Part shown: in pieces, positions 1 to 5,746 of the stretch
How the letters are laid out: each line of letters opens with the position of its first letter
How positions within the stretch are numbered: position 1 is the stretch's first letter
Origin: Chloroflexota bacterium
GTDB lineage: Bacteria; Chloroflexota; Dormibacteria; Dormibacterales; Dormibacteraceae
Length of the DNA: 6,018 bases
NCBI GenBank assembly: GCA_005880175.1
Contig: VBJR01000187.1
Coordinates: 1-6,018, forward strand
Reading direction: 5' to 3'
Position numbers and translations under genes: made by a program
Notes under the pieces: generated by a model
What the model saw: only the letters and a program-made list of their open reading frames with translations
Databases searched by the model: none
Told to the model about the DNA's origin: nothing

Positions 1-263
1 TCCAGGAACGCCTGGACAGCGGCGTTGCCGGCGCTGCGCTGCAGCGCCCGCAGGACACCCGGCGTCAGCCCCTGATCGACCGGGTCACCGGCGCCAGCGG
101 CCGCGGCGACGCCGGCGCCACCAGCGGCCTTCAGCCAGGCCTGGTCGGGCGCTTCCGCCGGACCGTTCCTCTCCTCCTCTTCCTCGGGCTGCTGGACGGG
201 CGCCCGACGCTGGGTCCCCTCCGACTGCCCGCCATGCGCCTCGACAGGCCGCATCCAGACCAT
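1..263 (-). CDS. Partial N-terminus of a putative DUF4157/eCIS-associated-type protein
   Basis: An open frame begins with ATG at 263 (a second in-frame ATG lies at 254) and runs without a stop off the left edge, giving 87 visible codons. Residues 1-70 are low-complexity: an acidic Glu run around residues 27-31 and an Ala/Gly-rich stretch at 45-60. Residues 74-87 read LQRSAGNAAVQAFL. A motif of the form LQR-x-x-GN-x-AV-x-x-L is, from my knowledge of these families, common near the N-terminus of large actinobacterial, chloroflexal and cyanobacterial proteins that carry DUF4157 or toxin-like domains and often lie near extracellular contractile injection systems. No signal peptide or membrane segment is visible, which fits a cargo or structural protein. 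The ribosome-binding site is weak (GAAG 5 nt before the ATG). The frame stays open upstream to about position 340, so the true start could lie earlier. The catalytic or effector domain, if any, lies outside the window. The motif match is fairly strong; the function is only inferred. Confidence 0.6.
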   Translation of the reverse strand, partial: MVWMRPVEAHGGQSEGTQRRAPVQQPEEEEERNGPAEAPDQAWLKAAGGAGVAAAAGAGDPVDQGLTPGVLRALQRSAGNAAVQAFL

Positions 264-343
264 GAATCTTCGGGCACGGACGCCCGCCGGGACAAGGGAG
301 CCCGGGGCAGACGTCGCTTCCCGAAGGGGCAGGGCGCCGGGCC

Positions 344-420
344 TGGTGGGCGGTGAGGGGATCGAACCCCCGGCCTCCTCGGTGTAAGCGAGGCGCTCTG
401 GCCAGCTGAGCTAACCGCCC
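344..420 (-). tRNA. tRNA-Val (anticodon TAC), CCA encoded
   Basis: A complete cloverleaf can be drawn on the minus strand. The acceptor stem GGGCGGT (420-414) pairs with ACCGCCC (354-348), followed by discriminator A and encoded CCA at 346-344. The D arm carries TTAGCTCAG. The anticodon stem CCTCG/CGAGG encloses the 7-nt loop CTTACAC, which places anticodon TAC at 386-384; it reads GTA (Val) and, with the usual wobble modification, other GTN codons. The T arm has GGGGG-TTCGATC-CCCTC with one G-U pair. Length is 77 nt including CCA. It starts 19 nt after the stop of the S41 protease gene on the same strand, so it may be co-transcribed and processed out. No clear terminator was found on either side. 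Confidence 0.96.
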
Positions 421-439
421 GGGCCGATGCTGGACCAGT

Positions 440-1690
440 CTACTGAGCGCCCAGCAGCTGGAGCGCCCGGTTGAGCTGGGTGTCGTTGGCGTGGCCTCGG
501 GCCGGCTCCACCACGTCGAACATGCCCTGCTTGTCCGGCAGCGTCACCGCGACGTCCGGGTTCAAGCCCTGCTTGTCGATCGTCCGGCCGTTGGGCAGGT
601 ACCAGTGGGCCACCGTCAGGTGCAGGTCGCCGCCGTTGTCCAGCCGGTAGTCGATCTGGACGGACCCCTTGCCGAACGTCTTCGCCCCCACCAGCTTCGC
701 CCGGTCGTGCGCCTGCAGGGAGCCCGAGACGATCTCCGACGCCGACGCGGTGTTCTCGTTGACCAGCACCTCCAGCGGCACCTGGGCGGCCGGGTCGTTG
801 CCGTCCACCGTCGTCCGGTCCACCTCGCCGTCCCTCCCCCGCTGCTCGAAGGCCTCGCCGCTGGCCACGAACCGGCTGATCACCGCCGCCGCCGCGCTGA
901 CGAAGCCGCCGCCGTTGTCGCGCAGGTCCAGGACGACGCCCTTCGCGCCCGGCAGGCCCGCCTTCAGCTGGGCGTCGAACTCCTGCTGGGTCGAGTCGCC
1001 GAACTGGTAGATCCGCAGGTACAGGATGTCCTGGTCCAGCCGCAGCGACTGCACCGTCGGGCTCTGGAAGTTCTCCCGCATGATGCTGACGTCGCGCTCG
1101 GGGCCCGTGGCGCCGTTGCGCACGTGCATCGCCACGACCGTCCCGGCCGGGCCCCTGATCAGCGCCGACGTCTGGTCCTGGGTCAGGCCCTGGGTGCTCT
1201 TGCCCGCGACGCTCAGGATCACGTCGTCGGTCCGCAGACCGGCCCGCAGCGCCGGCGAGTTGGGCAGCACGCCGCCCACCACCGGGTACCCGTTCATGTA
1301 ATTGACGAGGATGCCGATCATGCCCGCGTGCCGGCCCGCGTACTGGTCCTGCTGCCCGCGGTACTCGTCCGGGCTGAGATACGTGCTGTACGGGTCGTTG
1401 AGGGCCTGCACCATGCCCTTGACCGTCCCGGCGGACAGCTTCCCGTAGTCGACCTTCTGGTCGTAGTAGTGGGCCTGGATCACCCGCAGCGCCTGGTCCA
1501 TCGTCGCGCGGTCGACCTGGCCCTGGGGCGGGGCGCCGACGCGCAGCAGCGGCACGTACTCGGGGAACGTCTGGTCCACGAAGATGCCTGCCGAGAAGAC
1601 CAGGAGCAGCACCACGACGCTGCCGGCGCCGAGCAGCGTCCGGCGCAGCAGGCCGCCCGGTCCGAGCGGCCCGTGGCGAAAACCAATCAC
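440..1690 (-). CDS. S41 family carboxy-terminal processing peptidase (CtpA/CtpB-like)
   Basis: This encodes a 416-residue serine protease that acts outside the membrane and cleaves proteins near their C-termini. A positively charged N-terminus (two Arg at 16-17) is followed by one hydrophobic segment at about 21-38, probably a signal anchor. Residues 100-106 (DPYSTYL) match the conserved 'DPYS.Y' stretch before the PDZ domain. The PDZ domain covers about 120-205 (GVLPNSPALRAGLRTDDVI inside it). The peptidase core contains LDLRDNGGG (254-262), the catalytic Ser318 in TASASEI and the catalytic Lys341 in FGKG, 23 residues apart as in the family. The Ser-Lys dyad is therefore intact. The length is normal and there is no C-terminal peptidoglycan-binding module. 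The GTG start at 1690 overlaps the stop of the M23 gene (GTGA, 4 nt) and has no clear ribosome-binding site, which suggests translation by re-initiation. The stop is TAG. Known family members control peptidoglycan hydrolases (Prc, Pseudomonas CtpA) or sporulation signalling (CtpB); here the neighbour suggests the former. Confidence 0.95.
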   Translation of the reverse strand: MIGFRHGPLGPGGLLRRTLLGAGSVVVLLLVFSAGIFVDQTFPEYVPLLRVGAPPQGQVDRATMDQALRVIQAHYYDQKVDYGKLSAGTVKGMVQALNDPYSTYLSPDEYRGQQDQYAGRHAGMIGILVNYMNGYPVVGGVLPNSPALRAGLRTDDVILSVAGKSTQGLTQDQTSALIRGPAGTVVAMHVRNGATGPERDVSIMRENFQSPTVQSLRLDQDILYLRIYQFGDSTQQEFDAQLKAGLPGAKGVVLDLRDNGGGFVSAAAAVISRFVASGEAFEQRGRDGEVDRTTVDGNDPAAQVPLEVLVNENTASASEIVSGSLQAHDRAKLVGAKTFGKGSVQIDYRLDNGGDLHLTVAHWYLPNGRTIDKQGLNPDVAVTLPDKQGMFDVVEPARGHANDTQLNRALQLLGAQ

Positions 1691-2880
1691 GCCAAATAGC
1701 TAAGCGGATTCTGGTACTCGCCGTTCAGCCGAATTTCGAAATGCAGGTGCGGACCGGTCGAGTAGCCGGTCGAACCCTCGGCGCCGATCACCTGGCCGCG
1801 CCTGACCCCCTGGCCGGCCGAGACCGCGATCGACGACAGGTGCGCGTACAGCGTGGCGTAGCCATTGCCGTGCGTGATCAGCACGAAGTTGCCATAGCCG
1901 CCGCCCCAGCCGTAGTTGACGTACGAGACGATGCCCGAGTCGGCCGCCGCGATCGGGGTCCCGAGGTTGCAGCCGATGTCGATCCCGGTGTGGAAGTGGT
2001 GCGTCGGACAGCTCGGGTCGTACGGTTCGCCGAGCAGGTCCGTGCAGCCGAAGCCCTGTGTGATCGGCCCGCGCTCCGGCCACGAGAAGCTGCCGCTGCC
2101 GCCGCCCAGGCCGCGCGCCTGGCTGTCGTACTCCACCTGCAGCTGGCTCACCAGCCCGTCGATCTGGGCCTTCTCGGCCGCCAGCTCCTCACGCTGCTGC
2201 TCGAACTGCGCCTCCAGCTGGGCGAAGTACGCCAGCGCGTCCTGCTGCGCGCTCCGCGTCCGCTCCAGCTGCCCCTCCTGGTCGCGCTGCTGCTTCAGGA
2301 GCGCGGCCTGCTCGACCTGCTGCGCCTGCAGCTGGCGGTCCAGGTCCCGGACCGCGTCCCGCTCCTGCCGCAGCGTGTCCACGAGCCGCTGGTCGCTGCG
2401 GACGATCTCCTGCATGATCACCACCCGGTCCACCAGCTGCGTGAACGTCCGCGACGTCACGACCAGCTCCAGGTAGTCCACCGACCCCTGCTTGTCCAGA
2501 GCCCGCACGCGCTGCGCCAGCAGGTCCTGCCTGACCTCCAGGTGGGCCTCGCGGCGCGCGATCTCCGCCTCGGTGAACCGGATCTGCCGCTCGGTCTCCC
2601 GCACCCTGGCCTGTGTGTCCGCGATCGCCGCCTGCTGGTGGACGATCTGGCCGTCCAGCTCGTCGATGTAGGACCGCGTGCGGTCCGCCTTCTGCTGGGC
2701 GTCGGCCAGGCTGTGCTCGATGTCCTGCAGCCGCTGGCCCGCGCTGGCCTGCGCCTGCTTGGCCTGCTGCAGCTGCTGGCACGTCGTGTTGCCCGGGTCG
2801 CAGTCGTCCGCGTGCGCCCGGCCGGGGACGGTCAGCAGCAGGAACGCCACCGCCAGCAGGGCGGGCAGGGCTGGCCGCAT
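1687..2880 (-). CDS. Secreted coiled-coil M23 (LytM) endopeptidase, FtsEX partner
   Basis: This encodes a 397-residue exported cell-wall hydrolase of the EnvC/PcsB/CwlO functional type. A signal peptide with hydrophobic core at 5-18 probably ends at AHA (22-24). A long Gln/Glu/Arg-rich coiled coil covers about 35-255, interrupted at 133-160 by a segment reading DYLELVVTSRTFTQLVDRVV. That resembles the bend region of FtsX-binding hydrolases ('LELLL.S.SF.....R'). A Gly/Ser linker (257-265) leads to the LytM domain at 266-397. Zinc ligands H297 and D301 (HTGID) and H380 (HLHFE) are present, as are the catalytic histidines H347 and H378. Unlike the degenerate LytM of E. coli EnvC, this one should be active. 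Cysteines at 279, 291 and 304 sit in or near an insertion before the HxxxD motif. ATG at 2880 shares one base with the ftsX stop (TGATG). A GTG at 2883 would add one residue and is an equally coupled alternative. No Shine-Dalgarno sequence is visible, so coupling to ftsX translation is likely. Confidence 0.93.
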   Translation of the reverse strand: MRPALPALLAVAFLLLTVPGRAHADDCDPGNTTCQQLQQAKQAQASAGQRLQDIEHSLADAQQKADRTRSYIDELDGQIVHQQAAIADTQARVRETERQIRFTEAEIARREAHLEVRQDLLAQRVRALDKQGSVDYLELVVTSRTFTQLVDRVVIMQEIVRSDQRLVDTLRQERDAVRDLDRQLQAQQVEQAALLKQQRDQEGQLERTRSAQQDALAYFAQLEAQFEQQREELAAEKAQIDGLVSQLQVEYDSQARGLGGGSGSFSWPERGPITQGFGCTDLLGEPYDPSCPTHHFHTGIDIGCNLGTPIAAADSGIVSYVNYGWGGGYGNFVLITHGNGYATLYAHLSSIAVSAGQGVRRGQVIGAEGSTGYSTGPHLHFEIRLNGEYQNPLSYLA

Positions 2881-3776
2881 CACAGCCGCACGAACCGGCG
2901 GACGCCGATGTAGCTGCCGACCGCGCCCAGCAGCGTCCCGCCCAGCAGCAGGTCCTGTCCGAGCACACCGACGAAGCGGGGGTCATACGTCAGCGGCACG
3001 AAGAACAGCGCCGACTGGAACGTCTGGACGAACGGCCGGTACGCGACGACCAGGATGCCCAGCGCCAGGCCCGCGGCGATCAGCCCCGTGATGATGCCCT
3101 CGACCACAAACGGCCCCCGGACGAACCACTCGGTGGCGCCGACCAGCTTCATCACCTCGATCTCCTGGCGCCGGTGGTACACGGCCGTCCGGATCGTGTT
3201 CATCACGATCACCACCGACGCCACGGTCAGCACCACGAGCAGGCCCAGGCCGGCGATCGTCAGCCACGTCTGCAGCCGCTGCATGTTGCCCACGAAGTCG
3301 CCCTGGTAGTCGGTGGGGTCGCTGTGATCCACGCCGCGCCACTGCCGGGCCAGCGCGTCCACCCGGCCGATCTCGTCCAGCCGCGCCACGCGGACCTCCA
3401 GCTTCGCGGGCACCGGGTTGCCCTGCAGCTGCTCCAGCAGCTGCTGGTTGCGCGGGTCGGCGGAGAAGCGCTCGAGCTCCTCCCCCTTGGTCACGAAGCG
3501 GACGCTCACCACTCCCGGGCGGGCCCGGAGCTGGTCGGCGAAATCGTACACGGCAGGCAGCGGCGTGTCGTCGGCGACGCTGATGGTGAGCACGCTGACG
3601 CGCTGGCGGTACGTGTCCAGCACCTGGCCGAGCGCATGCCCAAAGAGCAGGCTGGCGCCCGCCAGCAGCAGGATCAGCATGATCGACAGCACGGCCGCCA
3701 TGCTGACGGCGGCGTTGCGCCAGAAGTTCTGCCAGGCGCTGTCAAGAGCGAACAGCAGGTTCCGCCAGATCCACAT
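2880..3776 (-). CDS. ftsX: Cell division ABC transporter permease FtsX
   Basis: This encodes a 298-residue membrane protein that with FtsE forms the complex passing ATP-driven conformational change to peptidoglycan hydrolases outside the membrane. The topology is the family one: a cytoplasmic N-terminus, membrane segment 1 at about 24-46, a large extracytoplasmic loop at 47-170 (site of hydrolase binding in homologues), segments at about 171-195, 223-246 and 271-291, and a short cytoplasmic tail. The hallmark sequence after segment 2, RRQEIEVMKLVGAT (202-215), is the coupling region that contacts the ATPase. I chose ATG at 3776 over an upstream GTG at 3809 because the homologous N-terminus begins near MWIWRNLLFALDSAW and a good ribosome-binding site (GGGGAG) lies 5 nt upstream. 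The start lies within ftsE (35-nt overlap), and the TGA stop overlaps the next gene's ATG. Confidence 0.95.
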   Translation of the reverse strand: MWIWRNLLFALDSAWQNFWRNAAVSMAAVLSIMLILLLAGASLLFGHALGQVLDTYRQRVSVLTISVADDTPLPAVYDFADQLRARPGVVSVRFVTKGEELERFSADPRNQQLLEQLQGNPVPAKLEVRVARLDEIGRVDALARQWRGVDHSDPTDYQGDFVGNMQRLQTWLTIAGLGLLVVLTVASVVIVMNTIRTAVYHRRQEIEVMKLVGATEWFVRGPFVVEGIITGLIAAGLALGILVVAYRPFVQTFQSALFFVPLTYDPRFVGVLGQDLLLGGTLLGAVGSYIGVRRFVRL

Positions 3777-4482
3777 GGTATCTCCCCGCCCGGTCGTCCC
3801 TGACGACACCGCCCCGCTCGATCGCCACCACGCGGCGCCGCACCAGGTCCACGATGTCGCGGTTGTGCGTGGCCATCACGACCGTCGCTCCGTCCGCGTT
3901 GATCCCCAGCAGCAGCTGCATGATCTCCCACGCCGTGACCGGGTGGAGGTTCCCGGTCGGCTCGTCGGCCACGCTCAGCCGCGGCCAGTGCACCAGCGCC
4001 CGCGCGATCGCCACGCGCTGCTGCTCACCGCCCGACAGCTCGCACGGGTACTTGCGGCCCATGGCGTGCAGCCCGACCGTCTCCAGCGCTCCGGCCGACT
4101 GGCGCGCGATCGCCCGGCTCGACCGCCCGAGGACGCGCAGCGCGAACATCACGTTCTCCTCGACCGTCAGGCGTGGCAGCAGCTTGAAGTCCTGGAACAC
4201 GGTCCCGATCGTCCGCCGGAACCGGGGCAGCCGGCGCCGGCGCATCGCCCCCAGCTCGTGGCCGTGGACGACCAGCCGGCCCTGCGTCGGCAGCTCCTCC
4301 CGGATCAGCAGCCGGACCAGGCTCGACTTGCCGGCCCCGGATGGCCCGACCAGGAACAGGAAGTCGCCCTGCGGCACCGACAGGCAGACGTCGCGCAGCG
4401 CGTTCGTACCGTTCGGGTACGTCTTCCAGACGTGCTCGAACCTGATCGCCGGTGCTGTGTCGAAGTCTGGTGCGATGACCAT
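3742..4482 (-). CDS. ftsE: Cell division ATP-binding protein FtsE
   Basis: This encodes a 246-residue cytoplasmic ABC ATPase that pairs with FtsX. Motifs in order: Walker A GPSGAGKSS (46-54), Q-loop Gln97 in VFQDFKLL, signature LSGGEQQR (149-156), Walker B ending in D173-E174 within VADEPTG, and H-loop His206 in MATHN. The run IGTVFQDFKLL is characteristic of FtsE rather than of other small ABC ATPases. The D-loop reads GNLHP (178-181 region) where most FtsE proteins have GNLDP: the usual Asp is His180 (codon CAC at 3945-3943). An N-terminal extension of about 10 residues precedes the first beta strand (IRFEHVWKTY). ATG at 4482 has only a weak ribosome-binding site (AGAG about 8 nt upstream). 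The gene is separated from prfB by 114 nt and overlaps ftsX by 35 nt. The stop is TGA. Confidence 0.96.
   Translation of the reverse strand: MVIAPDFDTAPAIRFEHVWKTYPNGTNALRDVCLSVPQGDFLFLVGPSGAGKSSLVRLLIREELPTQGRLVVHGHELGAMRRRRLPRFRRTIGTVFQDFKLLPRLTVEENVMFALRVLGRSSRAIARQSAGALETVGLHAMGRKYPCELSGGEQQRVAIARALVHWPRLSVADEPTGNLHPVTAWEIMQLLLGINADGATVVMATHNRDIVDLVRRRVVAIERGGVVRDDRAGRYHVDLAEPAVRS
3782..3787 (-). promoter_or_regulatory. Ribosome-binding site that fixes the ftsX start
   Basis: GGGGAG on the minus strand lies 5 nt upstream of the ATG at 3776 and inside the 3' end of ftsE. It is the clearest Shine-Dalgarno sequence among the starts in this window. It supports the 298-residue form of FtsX over a longer GTG-started form. 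Confidence 0.7.
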
Positions 4483-4546
4483 GCTGTGCTCTGTCGTTGA
4501 CTGCGACGTTTCGCCTTCCCCGCGGCCAGCGAAGTGGCCTGCCGCG

Positions 4547-4577
4547 AGTCTAGACAGAGCTCAGCTCAGGTCGTCAA
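4547..4577 (-). promoter_or_regulatory. Possible internal sigma70-type promoter ahead of ftsE
   Basis: In the 114-nt gap between prfB and ftsE, TTGACG (4577-4572; 5 of 6 matches to the -35 consensus) follows an unusually AT-rich patch (4590-4578). A -10 candidate TAGACT (4552-4547) lies 19 nt downstream and fits the TAnnnT form seen in G+C-rich bacteria. An alternative TCTAGA (4554-4549) gives the ideal 17-nt spacer but matches the consensus less well. It would produce an ftsE leader of roughly 60 nt. This rests on pattern only, without transcript data. Confidence 0.4.
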
Positions 4578-4596
4578 CTTTTGAATTTGGATCGGT

Positions 4597-5746
4597 CTAC
4601 GCCGATCGCTCGTTCCGCTCGCCCAGGCGCCAGCGCAGCCAGCCCTCGATGAACGGCTCCAGCCCGCCCTCCAGCACCGCCTGCACGTTGCCGACCTCGA
4701 CGCCCGTCCGGACGTCCTTGACCAGCGTGTACGGCTGCAGCACGTAGTTCCGGATCTGGTTGCCGAAGTCGGCCGGCATCATCTCGCCGCGCAGCTCGTC
4801 GCGCTTGCGGGCGGCCTCCTGCTGCTGGTGCTGGAACAGCCGGGCCCGCAGCACCTTCATCGCGATCTCGCGGTTCTTGATCTGCGAGCGCTCGTTCTGG
4901 CACTGGACCACGATGCCCGTGGGCAGGTGCGTGATGCGCACGGCCGAGTCCGTCTTGTTGACGTGCTGCCCGCCCGCGCCGGTCGACCGGTACGTGTCGA
5001 TCCGCAGGTCGTCCGAGTTGATCTCGACCTCGTTCTCCTCGGCGTCGTCCAGCTCCGGCATCACCTCGACCAGCGCGAACGACGTGTGGCGCCGGTGGTT
5101 CTGGTCGAACGGCGAGATCCGCACCAGGCGGTGGACGCCGTGCTCGGAGCGCAGGAGCCCGTACGCGCGGCGGCCGCGGAAGATCACCGTGGCCCCCTTG
5201 AGGCCCGCCTCTTCGCCCGCCGCCGTGTCCAGCAGCTCCGTCTGGCAGCCAGGCCGCAGCGTGGACACCTCGTGAGGGCCCGGGGCCGCCCACTTGCTGT
5301 ACATGCGCAGCAGGATCTCGACCCAGTCCTGGGCGTCCACCCCGCCCTGGCCGACCGTGATGCTGACGACGGCGTTGTGGTCGGCGTACGGGTCGGAGAA
5401 GAGCAGGCTCAGCTCGCGCTGCTGCAGCTCCACCTCCAGCCCGCGCGTCTCCTGGCGAACCTGCGCGTCCAGCTCCTCGTCCTCTCCGGCGAGCTCGATG
5501 AGCTCGATCAGGTCGCGGGCCTGCGCCTCCAGGCGTTCCCAGGACTCGGCCTCCTCGCGGTTCTCGGAGGCCTGGCGGGCCATGCGGCCAGCCCCCACCG
5601 GGTCGTCCCAGGCGCCGGGCTCGGCCAGCTTCTTCTCCAGCTCGACCGCACGCTGGCGTTTGCCAGCGAGGTCAAAGATGCTCCTTCAGCTCGAGGATCC
5701 GCCGCAGCAGCTCATCGGGCGGCCGAGTCGCCTGCTCAACGTCCAT
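4597..5746 (-). CDS. prfB: Peptide chain release factor 2 (RF2), expressed by +1 programmed frameshift
   Basis: RF2 ends translation at TGA and TAA codons. The gene is in two frames. Codons 1-24 run from ATG 5746 to CTT 5677-5675 and stop at TGA 5674-5672. A +1 shift (skipping T5674) continues with GAC at 5673 to the TAG stop at 4599-4597, giving about 382 residues (E. coli RF2: 365). The N-terminal part is the usual charged helical domain. The stop-codon-reading tripeptide SPF is at 211-213 (VRISPFD), which identifies RF2 rather than RF1. The peptidyl-transferase motif GGQ is at 258-260 ([15 protein letters not shown]). The start codon lies inside the end of secA (11-nt overlap) and lacks a clear Shine-Dalgarno sequence, so coupling is likely; ATG 5791 is a less likely alternative. 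A GTG at 5598 opens the long second frame but would lose about 49 N-terminal residues. Expression should be autoregulated: scarce RF2 slows reading of the internal TGA and favours the shift. The gene's own stop is TAG, read by RF1. Confidence 0.95.
5651..5668 (-). other. Perfect 7-bp hairpin just downstream of the prfB shift site
   Basis: On the mRNA strand CGCTGGC (5668-5662) pairs perfectly with GCCAGCG (5657-5651) around a 4-nt AAAC loop. The stem begins 3 nt after the frameshift TGA, inside the coding sequence for residues around AGKRQR. The structure is certain as a sequence palindrome. Any role in stimulating the shift is inference, since bacterial prfB sites normally rely on the upstream Shine-Dalgarno alone. 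Confidence 0.5.
5671..5686 (-). promoter_or_regulatory. prfB +1 programmed ribosomal frameshift site
   Basis: The minus strand reads AAGGAG-CAT-CTT-TGA-C. This matches the classical bacterial prfB element part for part: an internal Shine-Dalgarno sequence (AAGGAG, 5686-5681), a 3-nt spacer, the slippery CTT leucine codon (5677-5675), and a poor-context TGA followed by C (5674-5671). The reading frame changes exactly here, from the 24-codon upstream frame to the RF2 body, and the first shifted codon is Asp (GAC), as in E. coli (CTT TGA C). Confidence 0.95.

Noticed and set aside
271..286. Hairpin CGGGC / GCCCG with a 6-nt loop just upstream of the left-edge gene
   Set aside because: The stem is only 5 bp with no T-run, so it is not a convincing terminator. 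It could influence the ATG at 263, but short G+C stems are expected by chance here.
437..442. TAGACT hexamer as a -10 box for tRNA-Val
   Set aside because: It equals the ftsE -10 candidate and is well placed, but it coincides with the S41 stop codon and no acceptable -35 lies 16-19 nt upstream (CGCTCC at 17 nt). Probably chance.
491..1699. Long plus-strand open frame opposite the S41 protease gene
   Set aside because: It lies antisense to a clear protease with intact motifs. Its product is rich in Arg, Leu, Val and His with no recognisable domain, as expected for the opposite strand of G+C-rich coding DNA.
1741..2913. Long plus-strand open frame opposite the M23 gene
   Set aside because: It mirrors the Gln/Leu-rich coiled coil and gives a Leu/Arg/Val-rich product without domains, a compositional shadow.
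2613..3803. Long plus-strand open frame across the M23 and ftsX genes
   Set aside because: It spans two well-supported minus-strand genes and has a low-complexity Arg/His/Gln-rich product with no start signal worth noting.
5583..5598. GTG 5598 or ATG 5583 as the real prfB start
   Set aside because: Either would drop the conserved N-terminal region and ignore the exact match to the prfB frameshift element at 5671-5686.
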